DNA from: Candidatus Gastranaerophilales bacterium
GTDB lineage: Bacteria; Cyanobacteriota; Vampirovibrionia; Gastranaerophilales; Gastranaerophilaceae
Assembly: GCA_944326115.1 (NCBI GenBank)
Contig: CALVCQ010000020.1
Location: 1-42,056, forward strand
Length of the DNA stretch: 42,056 nt
Reading direction: 5' to 3'
The notes beneath the pieces were generated by a model, which worked only from the letters and a program-made list of their open reading frames with translations, searched no databases and was not told the origin of the DNA. Of the stretch, positions 16,498-24,957 are shown one piece after another. Each line of letters begins with the position of its first letter. The stretch's first letter is position 1. The translations under genes were made by a program, and so were the position numbers.

Positions 16498-17331
16498 CTA
16501 AGCAAAAAATACACCTTTCGGATCAAATCCTTCAGGATATACAACCGGTCTTTCACCAGCAAGTTCAGCTATCATTTCATTATATTTACGAGCCATTGAA
16601 TAGACATCAGGATGTTTAGCTTTTGTACTTGCTGCAGCAATTCCCTCCTGTTGTTTTATGCTTTCTATAGCTGACATTGCCTCGCTAAGAGAGATATCTC
16701 CATTCTTATAATTTTTCAATAAAGAATTTATCAGCCCAACAAGTGTTTGATTTGAATTTTCAATCGCATACTGAAGTGTAGAGATTATTTCTAACAACTT
16801 CAATATATTAACATTATGCAAATCCATAAGGTCAACAATCTGTTCTTGAGAATTTTTGCCGCTGTTTGATATTACGTCTATTTTCATGTTCGTTTCTTCA
16901 TCATTTGCATACAGTTCACTGAGAAAAGATATAAGATCGTTCATTGCCTTATCATGATCTATTGCATTATTATTTAAGTCATTAATAAGCTCAAGTATTT
17001 CTTTATTTTTATCATCTATAGTTTCAAGATAAGCATTGTTTTCCTGAATCTGATTCAAGGAATCAGCAAGTTCCTGAAGTTTATCTGCTGCTTCAGAAAT
17101 ACTGTTTATATTTATCTCAGGGTCAATATATTGATCACGTTCTGTACAGCTTTGCATACCGGGAACTAACGAAGCAAGAGCCAGAGCAGCTCCAATTAAT
17201 TCACCTTTCATTCTTCCTGAATGTTTTGTATTTTTTTCTTCATAATGAAACTCCGGAACCTCTGCTTTCTTATGAGTTCTATTTTGTGTTTGACTAACAA
17301 TTTGATGATTCTTAATGCTTTCAATAGCCAT
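16498..17331 (-). CDS. Hypothetical protein with one membrane segment and long helical/coiled-coil body
   Basis: I do not recognise this 277-residue protein. The N-terminal 40 residues are polar and basic (HKKAEVPEFHYEEKN), then a short hydrophobic stretch GAALALASLVPGMQSC (about residues 46-61) that could be a membrane anchor; the Cys in GMQSC resembles a lipobox but stands too far from the N-terminus for a normal lipoprotein. Residues about 75-235 are predicted helical, Leu/Ile- and Asn/Glu-rich with heptad spacing (ELADSLNQIQENN, ILELINDLNNNAI). The C-terminus ends in YPEGFDPKGVFFA. The start has AAGGAG 7-8 nt upstream. Single gene with its own terminator. Perhaps an envelope or surface protein; this is a guess. 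Confidence 0.65.
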   Translation of the reverse strand: MAIESIKNHQIVSQTQNRTHKKAEVPEFHYEEKNTKHSGRMKGELIGAALALASLVPGMQSCTERDQYIDPEININSISEAADKLQELADSLNQIQENNAYLETIDDKNKEILELINDLNNNAIDHDKAMNDLISFLSELYANDEETNMKIDVISNSGKNSQEQIVDLMDLHNVNILKLLEIISTLQYAIENSNQTLVGLINSLLKNYKNGDISLSEAMSAIESIKQQEGIAAASTKAKHPDVYSMARKYNEMIAELAGERPVVYPEGFDPKGVFFA

Positions 17332-17625
17332 TTCCTACTCCTTTTTGGGTAAAATTATTATGTACGTAACAGTGAAAACAACTGAAACAAAAAAATTGTC
17401 AATGTGATTACTATTTCCTTGAAGTTCTACCCCCAACGACCTAGCAAAATGCTTGTTATATAACCATTAAAAGGATTTGTAAATAATTATTAAAAAAAAA
17501 ACACTGCTGGATGTAATTTTTAAGAATAATAAGATTTTTTAAATTTTATTATTACAAATATATTTTTGTTAAAAAAGGAATTATTGCTTTAGTCTATATT
17601 TGCAGATTCTTATTGTATTTTTATG
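17332..17625. other. Divergent intergenic region
   Basis: Separates two divergent genes. It contains a TTGACA on the minus strand (rc at about 17396-17401) but no well-spaced -10 partner, and a GC-richer segment around 17419-17450 (CTACCCCCAACGACCTAG) whose role I cannot tell. No small gene is supported. Confidence 0.4.
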
Positions 17626-17651
17626 CTACAATACCTGTATAGTAATACAGG
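17624..17651 (+). promoter_or_regulatory. Extended -10 promoter and leader hairpin of ricT
   Basis: TGCTACAAT (17624-17632) is an extended -10 element. Directly downstream, CCTGTAT (17634-17640) pairs with ATACAGG (17645-17651) around a 4-nt loop. The AGG of the pairing arm is also the Shine-Dalgarno (AGGA, 17649-17652) of the gene at 17659, so the hairpin would hide the ribosome binding site. Confidence 0.5.
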
Positions 17652-17658
17652 ATAAAAA

Positions 17659-18585
17659 ATGATAAAATACGCTGTAAATCTTATAAAGAACACTTTTCAC
17701 CCACTTGAAATTGCAGAATCAGCACATGTTGAACACGGACAGACAGTGCTTGTTCGGACAGAAAAAGGTGAAGAAGTTGCTAAAGTTTTTATGGTTAACC
17801 CGCTGATAGCCAAAGCATGGGAAACAAAAATGCCCGAGGCTGTACCTTTAATACGGGTTCTTTCAAAAAAAGATTTTGAAACACTGGACGAAATAAAAAT
17901 AGCGGAAGAAGAAGCGTTTAAAACCTGTAAAGAATTAGTTGCGCAGCACAATCTGCAGATGAATCTTGTTCAAACAAAATATACTTTTGACAGAAGAAAA
18001 ATTACTTTTTACTACACTGCTCCCGAGAGAGTAGATTTTAGAGGTCTTTTAAAAGACCTTACACAGGTTTTTAAACGTGTAAGAATTGATTTAAGACACA
18101 TCGGTGTAAGAGATGAGACATCTCTTTTATGCGGCAACGGACTGTGCGGAAGACCGTTTTGCTGCTGCACATTTCTGAGAAAGTTTGACTCTATAAACAT
18201 AAAACTTGCAAAAGATCAAGGGATGCCGATTACCCCCGGTAAAATTTCAGGTACATGCGGAAGGCTTTTATGCTGTCTGAACTATGAATATAAAAATTAT
18301 ATTGATGCAGCAAAAGATATGCCGCCTGTAGGCTCAGGAGTAATGACGCCTGACGGGCTTGGAAGAGTTTGCTCTCTGCATTTTCTGAACAATGAAATAG
18401 CAGTCAAAACAGAAGACGGCAAGATAAAGAATTACAAAAAAGAAGAAATTGAAATGGTTGACAGCGATGTTAACATTGAAATTGATATTCAGGATACAAA
18501 CACAATATATCAAGAACAATCCGATTACAATGTTGATATAAAACAACTGGAAGACGACAGAAACAGCTCTACAGGAAATGTATAA
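17659..18585 (+). CDS. ricT: PSP1-domain protein, RicT (YaaT) family
   Basis: RicT is a subunit of the RicA-RicF-RicT Fe-S complex that in Bacillus helps RNase Y mature mRNAs and affects phosphorelay control. The PSP1 domain spans roughly residues 50-130; the central Cys-rich signature is clear (LLCGNGLCGRPFCC, then GTCGRLLCCLNYEY), supplying the cluster ligands. Length is 308 residues; the last 60 are acidic and Asn-rich and not conserved. Neither ricA nor ricF is nearby. The next gene follows after 60 nt and may be co-transcribed. Confidence 0.88.
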   Translation: MIKYAVNLIKNTFHPLEIAESAHVEHGQTVLVRTEKGEEVAKVFMVNPLIAKAWETKMPEAVPLIRVLSKKDFETLDEIKIAEEEAFKTCKELVAQHNLQMNLVQTKYTFDRRKITFYYTAPERVDFRGLLKDLTQVFKRVRIDLRHIGVRDETSLLCGNGLCGRPFCCCTFLRKFDSINIKLAKDQGMPITPGKISGTCGRLLCCLNYEYKNYIDAAKDMPPVGSGVMTPDGLGRVCSLHFLNNEIAVKTEDGKIKNYKKEEIEMVDSDVNIEIDIQDTNTIYQEQSDYNVDIKQLEDDRNSSTGNV

Positions 18586-18645
18586 CCCATAAGCCAATAA
18601 TGACTTTAGCAGCATAAGTAATATAAAAACGGGAATTATAGAATT

Positions 18646-20109
18646 ATGAAGACAACAAGAATGCAATACTGTATAAAAGCTGTACCCAGTGATGATACTT
18701 TTCAGATGGAATCATTGCTGAATGAGATGTCTTCTCTTGGATGGGAATTGTATACTATGCACGAAGTTGAAGTAGATGACGGCTTTAACTACAATTGCAT
18801 TTTTGTAAAAGAATGCGAAATCTCAACAACAGAAACCGAAGATGAAGAAGAAAGCATCTACGGCTATAAAACACAAATGCAAAAAATGATTTCAGCGCAA
18901 AGTGAACCTTATGAAAAATGTATTGATATACAAAGTAAAATAAAAGAAAAACGAAAAAGAATACATAACATAAAATCTCTTATTGACGAAACAGATGAAA
19001 CCCAAAGACAGGAACTCAATAACGAGATGTATAAAAATATGGAAGAATTAAAAGAATTAAGAAAACAGCTAGCCGATACGATTTCGCCGGAAATTATGCT
19101 GGATAAAATCGGGGAAGACAAAATCAAAATAAAGCTAAGTGAAGAAAATATCGAACTCGTAAACCCTGATCTTGATGCAAAGCTTGTAGCTGAAACTGTA
19201 AAAGTAAGACAAAATCTTACCGGAGAACTCGGTTACATAATTCCGAAAGTTAAATTCGAAAATGATGAATCACTTCAGGCAAATGAATTTGAAATTGATG
19301 TCAGAGGAGTTTGTGCGGCAAAAGGTGTTGTTTACACAGGATATTTGATGTTTTTTAAAGACGATTTGAATCTTGATAAACCATCTAAAGACATGATAAA
19401 AGACAGCGATCCTATCACAGGAAAAATTGTTTACTGGATTCCTGAGGGAAAGACAAAGGATTTCTGGGCACAAGGCTACAAGCCGGAACAGGTAATTTCC
19501 AGAATACTGGAATACGTATGCATAAAAAATGTAGAAGAAATTTTTGATTACAATGATATAAATAATTACATAGAAATTGTAAGCGAAAATAATCTTTACC
19601 TTATAGAAAACATCATTCCTGATTTTGTCTCTATTGCAGAGTTAAAATATATACTGACAAGTCTTATAAAAGAACGTGTATCTATAAAAGATATTGTATA
19701 TATTTTTGAAAAAATAAATGATTTTGCAGATGAAGAGACAAAAGAAGATTTACTTAGCAGGGTACGCCACTCGCTGTCACGTCAGATATCTAAAGGTATT
19801 GCTAACGAAAATAATGTAATACAAGCATTTGAATTAAACGAAGAATCTTTAAAATATCTTGCCGGGAAAATTTCCGGAAACAATACAATAATAAGAATAG
19901 ATAACACAAAAATAAAAGCAATAGTAAATAATATTTATAAAGTAATTGACAAAAACAATATAAATGCTGATGAAATAATCGTAATTGTACCTATGGAAAT
20001 AAGACAGGTAACAAGTGCCGTTCTTTCCCAGTTAATGCCTTCCGTCAAAGTTGTAGCAAGAGAAGAAATTGCAAACGGCTACACAACAGAAATTTATGAC
20101 AGAGTTTAA
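18646..20109 (+). CDS. Soluble protein with FlhA/FHIPEP cytoplasmic (C-terminal) domain
   Basis: The 487-residue product has no membrane segment. Residues about 1-55 look like a DUF4177-type domain (LLNEMSSLGWELYTM). Residues about 80-140 form a charged coiled coil. From about residue 155 to the end it follows the cytoplasmic domain of FlhA/LcrD-type secretion proteins: VRQNLTGELGYIIPKVKF; NEFEIDVRGVCAAKGVVYTG; YWIPEGKTKDFWAQGYKP; the helix LKYILTSLIKERVSIKDIVY; SRVRHSLSRQI; and the final VPMEIRQVTSAVLSQLMP with VAREEI. The N-terminal 8-helix membrane part of true FlhA, needed for export, is missing by design, since the upstream region is filled with other domains. No flagellar or type III gene is near. 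It may have been recruited as a binding module for another system. Confidence 0.8.
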   Translation: MKTTRMQYCIKAVPSDDTFQMESLLNEMSSLGWELYTMHEVEVDDGFNYNCIFVKECEISTTETEDEEESIYGYKTQMQKMISAQSEPYEKCIDIQSKIKEKRKRIHNIKSLIDETDETQRQELNNEMYKNMEELKELRKQLADTISPEIMLDKIGEDKIKIKLSEENIELVNPDLDAKLVAETVKVRQNLTGELGYIIPKVKFENDESLQANEFEIDVRGVCAAKGVVYTGYLMFFKDDLNLDKPSKDMIKDSDPITGKIVYWIPEGKTKDFWAQGYKPEQVISRILEYVCIKNVEEIFDYNDINNYIEIVSENNLYLIENIIPDFVSIAELKYILTSLIKERVSIKDIVYIFEKINDFADEETKEDLLSRVRHSLSRQISKGIANENNVIQAFELNEESLKYLAGKISGNNTIIRIDNTKIKAIVNNIYKVIDKNNINADEIIVIVPMEIRQVTSAVLSQLMPSVKVVAREEIANGYTTEIYDRV

Positions 20110-20124
20110 CTCTGTTAATTAATA

Positions 20125-20159
20125 AAAAAGCCTTCCTTTAAAAATAAGGAAGGCTTTTT
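20125..20159. terminator. Bidirectional terminator between the FlhA-like gene and rplR
   Basis: Perfect 14-bp stem (20125-20138 with 20146-20159), AAGCCTTCCTT / AAGGAAGGCTT core, A- and T-tracts at the ends. It ends the ribosomal operon on the minus strand and the ricT region on the plus strand. Confidence 0.88.
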
Positions 20160-20177
20160 ATTTATAACTTTGACAAA

Positions 20178-20546
20178 TTAGAAGTCCAAACCGGCTTCTC
20201 TTGCAGCTTCTGCTAAAGCAGAAACTCTGCCGTGGTATAAGAAGCCGCCTCTATCGAAAACGCATTCTTTAACACCTGCTTTTAAAGCTTTTTTAGCGAT
20301 AGCTTCACCAACAACTTTAGCAGCTTCTATGTTGCCGCCGTGAGAGAGTTTTTCTCTCAAGTCTTTATCGATAGAAGATGCAGAGCAAAGTGTAACTTTT
20401 GCAACATCATCAATCAACTGTGCATAGATGTGTTTTGTGCTTCTGTGAACTGCCAATCTCGGAGATTCAGCAGTACCGGAAATTTTTGTTCTTACACGCT
20501 GGTGTCTTTTTCTAACTTGTTCTTTTCTGTTTCTAGTTTTAATCAT
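20178..20546 (-). CDS. rplR: 50S ribosomal protein L18
   Basis: L18 binds 5S rRNA in the central protuberance. The 122-residue product begins with the basic tail [16 protein letters not shown], has the core [17 protein letters not shown] and ends with [18 protein letters not shown] and AREAGLDF, all typical. AAAGGA precedes the ATG. Here it is the last gene of the spc operon: a strong terminator follows after 18 nt, whereas in most bacteria rpsE comes next. An unrelated gene separates it from rplF. Confidence 0.96.
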   Translation of the reverse strand: MIKTRNRKEQVRKRHQRVRTKISGTAESPRLAVHRSTKHIYAQLIDDVAKVTLCSASSIDKDLREKLSHGGNIEAAKVVGEAIAKKALKAGVKECVFDRGGFLYHGRVSALAEAAREAGLDF

Positions 20547-20637
20547 TTTTCTTTCCTTTCACCCGAACCTTCTTTTTTCAACCCGACAGCCTGAGATACT
20601 TTCTCTTTTGCCTAGGTCTAAAAGGGTTCATACGGGC

Positions 20638-20976
20638 TTATGCTTGTGTATCTAATATTAACTCAATTTTTGTCTTATTAACGTATTCTTGACCCAATTT
20701 TTTATCTAATTTATCAAATAAATCACACAAAATATAGGGATTGTCTATTATAGCCGAAACTCTTATACCCTTATCTTCTAAAATTTTATCTGACTTTGTT
20801 ATATCAAACCAATCAAGAGTTTTTGCATCTAGAAAAGATTGACCGTCTTTATTGGTATAATTCTCTTTGATATAGTCCTGAGCCTGTTTACATTTTGCGT
20901 CTATAAATTCAGAGCTGGTTCCTTTTGGAAATCTTATATCGTAAACGCCTTTAAATGATAAGGAATTAAGCTTCAT
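20638..20976 (-). CDS. Hypothetical protein inserted between rplF and rplR
   Basis: A 112-residue, soluble, acidic/basic mixed protein of no family known to me. It starts MKLNSLSFKGVYDIRFPKGT and ends KIELILDTQA; a Lys/Asp-rich middle contains SFLDAKTLDWFDITKSDK. It starts 12 nt after the rplF stop (the rplF side ends at 20989), so it is transcribed with the ribosomal genes. Between its stop and rplR there are 91 nt with Pro/GGG-type GC patches. It is not a ribosomal protein by sequence: not S5, L30, L15 or L36. Its presence inside the most conserved operon of bacteria is unusual. Confidence 0.8.
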   Translation of the reverse strand: MKLNSLSFKGVYDIRFPKGTSSEFIDAKCKQAQDYIKENYTNKDGQSFLDAKTLDWFDITKSDKILEDKGIRVSAIIDNPYILCDLFDKLDKKLGQEYVNKTKIELILDTQA

Positions 20977-20988
20977 CTGGTTAGCCCC

Positions 20989-21531
20989 TTATTTCTTACC
21001 AGTTTTACCGGCTTTACGTCTTACGTATTCGCCTTCGTATCTAACACCTTTTCCTTTGTAAACTTCCGGCGGGCGTTTGCCTCTGATTTCGGCAGCTACA
21101 TCACCAACGAGCTGTTTATTAGAACCTGAAACAGTAATTTTTGTATTGGCTTCAACAGCAATTTTAATACCTTCCGGAGGTGTAATCAAAATCGGGTGAG
21201 AATAACCTAACACGAGGTTCAAATTAGAGCCTTCCATATTAGCTCTATAGCCTACACCTTGAATTTCCAGTTTTTTAGAAAAACCGTGTTTTACGCCTTC
21301 AACAGCGTTGTTGATTAATGTTCTTGTTAATCCCCACAATGCTCTTGATTTTCTGTCTTCGTGATTATGAACATCAACAATAACTTCATTATTTTCGATT
21401 TTTACTGAAATTTCCGGACGGAATTCAACTGATTCTGTACCAAGAGGTCCTTTAGCAGTCAATACGTGATCTTCAATTTTTACTTCAACGCCATCCGGTA
21501 TAATAACAGGTTTTTTACCTATACGTGACAT
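20989..21531 (-). CDS. rplF: 50S ribosomal protein L6
   Basis: L6 lies near the factor-binding site of the large subunit. The start MSRIGKKPVIIPDGV, the internal LILGYSHP-type motif (LVLGYSHPILITPPEG) and the C-terminal signature RGKRPPEVYKGKGVRYEGE are diagnostic. 180 residues is normal. Two similar folds (residues about 1-80 and 85-175) are expected for L6. Confidence 0.97.
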   Translation of the reverse strand: MSRIGKKPVIIPDGVEVKIEDHVLTAKGPLGTESVEFRPEISVKIENNEVIVDVHNHEDRKSRALWGLTRTLINNAVEGVKHGFSKKLEIQGVGYRANMEGSNLNLVLGYSHPILITPPEGIKIAVEANTKITVSGSNKQLVGDVAAEIRGKRPPEVYKGKGVRYEGEYVRRKAGKTGKK

Positions 21532-21590
21532 TTTTTTATCTCCAATTTAAATTTTTAACTATTTTTATAAAATTAGCAATTTCGAAAAAA

Positions 21591-21986
21591 CTACCATACG
21601 TAGCAAAGAACTTCGCCGCCGAGGTTTTCTTTTCTAGCTTTTCTGTCAGTCATAAGACCTTTGCTTGTTGAAATAATTGCAATTCCAAGACCGCCGAATA
21701 CCTGCGGAAGGTCTTTTGCTTTAGAATATACCCTCAAACCTGTTTTTGAAATTCTTTTTAAATTAGATATAACAGGTTTATGAGTTTCATCGTATTTCAA
21801 AGTTATAACTAAAACTTTAAATTTACCAACTTCTTTTTCATAGTAGTCAGTAATATAACCTTCTTCTTTTAAAACTTTAGCAAGTTCTACTTTTAATTTG
21901 GAAGACGGCATTTCAACTTCAGTATGAGAAACGATATTGGCGTTTCTGATTCTTGTCAGCATATCTGCTATAGGATCTGTAAACAT
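21591..21986 (-). CDS. rpsH: 30S ribosomal protein S8
   Basis: S8 binds 16S rRNA helix 21 and, in enterobacteria, also represses the spc operon. The product has 131 residues, starting with [14 protein letters not shown] and ending with the rRNA-binding signature [20 protein letters not shown]. The gap of 124 nt to rpsN upstream is longer than usual. Confidence 0.97.
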   Translation of the reverse strand: MFTDPIADMLTRIRNANIVSHTEVEMPSSKLKVELAKVLKEEGYITDYYEKEVGKFKVLVITLKYDETHKPVISNLKRISKTGLRVYSKAKDLPQVFGGLGIAIISTSKGLMTDRKARKENLGGEVLCYVW

Positions 21987-22110
21987 AATATTTTTTCCTT
22001 TTCTCAGGAAAACGCAGCAACAATAAAACTTTTGTGCGAATTCCTCTTAACTACTTACTTGAACATATCAAAGTTTGTCAGGCAGTATAGTTAAGCAAAA
22101 GCGGCAATTA

Positions 22111-22317
22111 CTACCAGCTTGCTTTAACTACACCGGGTAACAAACCTTCATGAGCCATTTTTCTCAAGCATATCCTGCAAAGACCGAAATCTCTGTGATA
22201 TCCGTGAGGACGGCCGCATATAGAACATCTGTTGTGGAGTCTTACTTTAGGATATTTTCCTTTTGATACAAGTAATTCTCTTTTTTGTTCTTTAGCTATC
22301 ATTGATTTTTTAGCCAC
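22111..22317 (-). CDS. rpsN: 30S ribosomal protein S14, zinc-ribbon (type Z-like) form
   Basis: The C-terminal half has a zinc site ([20 protein letters not shown]) and ends LPGVVKASW, as in type Z S14. At 68 residues it is slightly longer than the usual 61. I place the start at a GTG (22315-22317) because AAGGAG ends 6 nt before it; the upstream ATG at 22338 would put this strong site inside the coding region. The protein then starts (M)[10 protein letters not shown]. It helps assemble the 30S head. Confidence 0.93.
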   Translation of the reverse strand: MAKKSMIAKEQKRELLVSKGKYPKVRLHNRCSICGRPHGYHRDFGLCRICLRKMAHEGLLPGVVKASW

Positions 22318-22399
22318 GATTTTCTCCTTTTTATGCAAATTGCATTAATTGTTTTTGATTTTCTTTATATAAAAAAGCCTTTACGACTTTATTATTTAC

Positions 22400-22963
22400 T
22401 TATGAATTAGATTTTTTCTTAAACGGCATACCGAGTTCAGCGAGCAATGCTCTTGCTTCTTCATCAGTTTTTGCAGTAGTAATGATAGAAATGTTCATAC
22501 CGAATACTGCATCAACTTCGTCGTAAGAAATTTCAGGAAACAGTGTCTGTTCTTTCAAACCTAAAGTATAGTTGCCTCTGCCGTCAAAGCTTTTAGAAGA
22601 AATACCTCTAAAGTCACGGATTCTCGGAAGAACTACACAGATGAGTTTTTGCAAGAAGTCATACATTCTTTCGCCTCTGAGTGTAACCATACAACCTACA
22701 GGCATACCTTCTCTCAATTTGAAAGATGAAATTGATTGTTTTGCTTTTGTAATTACAGCTTTTTGACCTGCAATTTTGGTCAATTGTTTTACTATAGTTT
22801 CAGCCAGTTTAGAATTGTGACAAGCTTCACCGACACCCATATTGATAACTATTTTGTTCAATTTAGGAATCTGGTTTACATTTTCATAACCAAACTGTGA
22901 TTTTAATGCTTCTTTAACTTCTTCTTCGTATCTTACTTTTAAGTCTTTTGTTATTGTTGTCAT
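22400..22963 (-). CDS. rplE: 50S ribosomal protein L5
   Basis: L5 contacts 5S rRNA and the P-site tRNA. Family marks: [16 protein letters not shown] near residue 40, [20 protein letters not shown], and [19 protein letters not shown]. Length is 187 residues. AAAGGAAAG precedes the ATG. Gene order rplX-rplE-rpsN-rpsH is the classical one. Confidence 0.97.
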   Translation of the reverse strand: MTTITKDLKVRYEEEVKEALKSQFGYENVNQIPKLNKIVINMGVGEACHNSKLAETIVKQLTKIAGQKAVITKAKQSISSFKLREGMPVGCMVTLRGERMYDFLQKLICVVLPRIRDFRGISSKSFDGRGNYTLGLKEQTLFPEISYDEVDAVFGMNISIITTAKTDEEARALLAELGMPFKKKSNS

Positions 22964-23064
22964 TTTTCTTTCCTTTTCGTAGAATGTACCTTCATTTTAG
23001 TACAAACATAATATTTGTGCGCAAACAAGGCACCCATACTCAAACTAATACAGTGATGCATAAA

Positions 23065-23415
23065 TTAAGCATCAATTTGCTTGCCGCATTTTTTGCAAAC
23101 ACGAACTTTCTTGCCGTCAACAATATCATGTTTGATTCTTGTTGCTTTTTCGCAAGAAGAGCAGTAAATCATAACCTTGGAAGAATCAACAGGAGCTTCA
23201 ATCTTATTCAATCCGCCCTGAATACCTGCCATAGGGTTAGGTTTTTGTGCTTTTGTAATCATATTAGCACCTTCAACAATTACTTTGTTTTCAGATGCAA
23301 TGATTTTTTTAACGTTGCCGATTTTACCTTTATCTTTACCTGATGTTAAGATAACACGGTCACCTGCTTTAACGTGTAAATCATGTTTTTCTACTGTTTT
23401 TTTCTTATTTTTCAT
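23065..23415 (-). CDS. rplX: 50S ribosomal protein L24
   Basis: L24 begins assembly of the 50S particle and lies near the exit tunnel. The KOW motif is visible (VKAGDRVILTSGKDKGKIGNV), and the C-terminal part has a CxxC pair and another CxxC (YCSSCEK, VCKKCGK) that would bind zinc, as in many bacterial L24 proteins. 116 residues, a normal size. The 145-nt gap to rplN upstream holds a structured repeat. Confidence 0.96.
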   Translation of the reverse strand: MKNKKKTVEKHDLHVKAGDRVILTSGKDKGKIGNVKKIIASENKVIVEGANMITKAQKPNPMAGIQGGLNKIEAPVDSSKVMIYCSSCEKATRIKHDIVDGKKVRVCKKCGKQIDA

Positions 23416-23442
23416 TGTTCTTTCCTTAATTAAGTTGTTTAT

Positions 23443-23560
23443 CCGCCTGTCAAATCAAAGATTTGTTCGTTCCTTCGCTTTCGCTTTGTCACAACGGCGG
23501 TTTAGAACGGTTACACCCTCTGGGCTTATAGTTCTCGAACCCAGGCGGGTTTCGCACACC
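23443..23560 (-). repeat. Structured intergenic repeat between rplN and rplX
   Basis: Read on the minus strand, it starts immediately after the rplN stop codon with GGTGTGCGAAACCCGCC and ends with the hairpin CAAATC-TTT-GATTTG and ACAGGCGG. A second copy lies between rpsJ and rplC (29110-29229), also right after a stop codon. CCGCC near its middle can pair with GGCGG at its end. Part of it (AACCCG...GAACT...AGGGTGTA) is echoed at about 23960-24015. Confidence 0.7.
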
Positions 23561-23929
23561 TTAAATAACTTCCGGAGCAAGTGAGATAATCTTCATAAAG
23601 TTTTTATCTCTTAATTCTCTTGCAACAGGACCAAATACACGGGTTCCTCTCGGGTTGCCGTCTTTGTTAATAATAACGGCTGCATTTTCGTCAAATCTGA
23701 TAACTGAACCGTCAGCACGTTTGATATCAGCTTTTGTTCTAACAACAACAGCTTTTACAACGTCAGATTTTTTTACAGCCATATTGGGAGTAGCATCTTT
23801 TACTGTTGCTACTATTACGTCGCCAACATGAGCAAACTTTTTATTAGAGCTGCCCATTACACGGATACAAAGAAGCTCCTTTGCACCTGTGTTGTCGGCT
23901 ACGACTAATCTGGTTTCTTGTTGTATCAT
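23561..23929 (-). CDS. rplN: 50S ribosomal protein L14
   Basis: L14 sits at the subunit interface. The start [20 protein letters not shown], central [14 protein letters not shown], and C-terminal [20 protein letters not shown] are typical. Length is 122 residues, as standard. AAAGGAT precedes the ATG at about 9 nt. Confidence 0.97.
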   Translation of the reverse strand: MIQQETRLVVADNTGAKELLCIRVMGSSNKKFAHVGDVIVATVKDATPNMAVKKSDVVKAVVVRTKADIKRADGSVIRFDENAAVIINKDGNPRGTRVFGPVARELRDKNFMKIISLAPEVI

Positions 23930-24023
23930 TGTCTTTTATCCTTTATTTCTTATTTTTTAGAAATTTATTTGCTACACCCTTTGTGCTTCGAGTTCGCAAA
24001 CCACATCGGGTTTAACTCATCAA

Positions 24024-24269
24024 TTATCTGGCTTTTTCAACAATTTCAGCCACAACCCATCTTTTATCACCTGAAATAGGTCTTGATTCCACAATTCTTA
24101 CTACATCGCCTTCGCCGCAATTATTTTCAGCATCATGAGCTTTATAGTTTTTGTGAGTTTCAATGATTTTGTGATATTTAGGGTGTTTATTGTATTCAGC
24201 TACTTTTACAACAGCTGTTTTGTCCATTTTGTTGCTTACCACAACACCTTGTTTTTCTTTCTTCGGCAT
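24024..24269 (-). CDS. rpsQ: 30S ribosomal protein S17
   Basis: S17 is a primary 16S rRNA binder. The OB-fold protein shows [17 protein letters not shown] and [20 protein letters not shown] with [20 protein letters not shown]. Length 81. It starts 1 nt after the rpmC stop, so the two are coupled. Confidence 0.97.
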   Translation of the reverse strand: MPKKEKQGVVVSNKMDKTAVVKVAEYNKHPKYHKIIETHKNYKAHDAENNCGEGDVVRIVESRPISGDKRWVVAEIVEKAR

Positions 24270-24270
24270 C

Positions 24271-24465
24271 TTACTTTACCTCTGACTTTTCTTTAATTAA
24301 TGTCTTAGCCTGAGCCACAACAGTTTTTAGCTGACGAATTTGAGCTGTATTTTCAAGTTTTTGCAAAGATTTTTGCATTCTCAAATCAAGCAGCTGTTTT
24401 TTTGTGTCAACAATCAACGCATTCAGCTCATCTATTGATTTTTCTTTTAATTCTTGCAATTTCAT
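24271..24465 (-). CDS. rpmC: 50S ribosomal protein L29
   Basis: A short helical-hairpin protein near the tunnel exit. Marks: [20 protein letters not shown] and [20 protein letters not shown]. 64 residues. Position between rplP and rpsQ is the expected one. Confidence 0.96.
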   Translation of the reverse strand: MKLQELKEKSIDELNALIVDTKKQLLDLRMQKSLQKLENTAQIRQLKTVVAQAKTLIKEKSEVK

Positions 24466-24504
24466 TGTTTTATCCTTTAATTACGATTGGTAATTATTCA
24501 CATA

Positions 24505-24924
24505 TTAAGCTTCAGCAGCTTCTTTTTCTATAATCTTAACTCTGATAGGAAGCTTTTGAGCAGCCAATTTTAGTGATTCAACAGCAACATCTCTCTGAGG
24601 GAAATCCAGTTCAAAGAGAACTCTGCCCGGTTTAACAACAGCTACCCAGTACTCAGGGTTACCTTTACCTTTACCCATACGAGTTTCAGCAGGTTTTGCC
24701 GTAATAGGTTTATCCGGGAAGATTTTTATCCAAACATTACCGCCTCTTTTGATGTTACGTGTCATAGCACGTCTTGCGGCTTCTATTTGTCTTGATGTAA
24801 TCCAGGCAGGATCACAAGCGATAAGACCAAAGTTACCAAACTCGAGTTTTGTCCCTCTTGTTTCGTGACCTTTCATTCTGCCTTTCATTTTTTTACGATA
24901 TTTAGTTTTTTTGGGCATTAACAT
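24505..24924 (-). CDS. rplP: 50S ribosomal protein L16
   Basis: L16 organises the A-site of the 50S subunit. Features: [17 protein letters not shown], then [20 protein letters not shown] and [20 protein letters not shown]. Two starts are possible: ATG at 24924 (GGAG 10 nt upstream) and ATG at 24918 (the usual MPKK start). I kept the first because the ribosome binding site is closer; the two differ by only 2 residues. Confidence 0.96.
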   Translation of the reverse strand: MLMPKKTKYRKKMKGRMKGHETRGTKLEFGNFGLIACDPAWITSRQIEAARRAMTRNIKRGGNVWIKIFPDKPITAKPAETRMGKGKGNPEYWVAVVKPGRVLFELDFPQRDVAVESLKLAAQKLPIRVKIIEKEAAEA

Positions 24925-24957
24925 TTTTATGTCGCTCCTAATTATTTTTCTAACTTA

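Noticed and set aside
23443-23560. A rho-independent terminator between rplN and rplX
   Set aside because: Several hairpins but no U-tract on the minus strand, and the downstream genes belong to the same operon.
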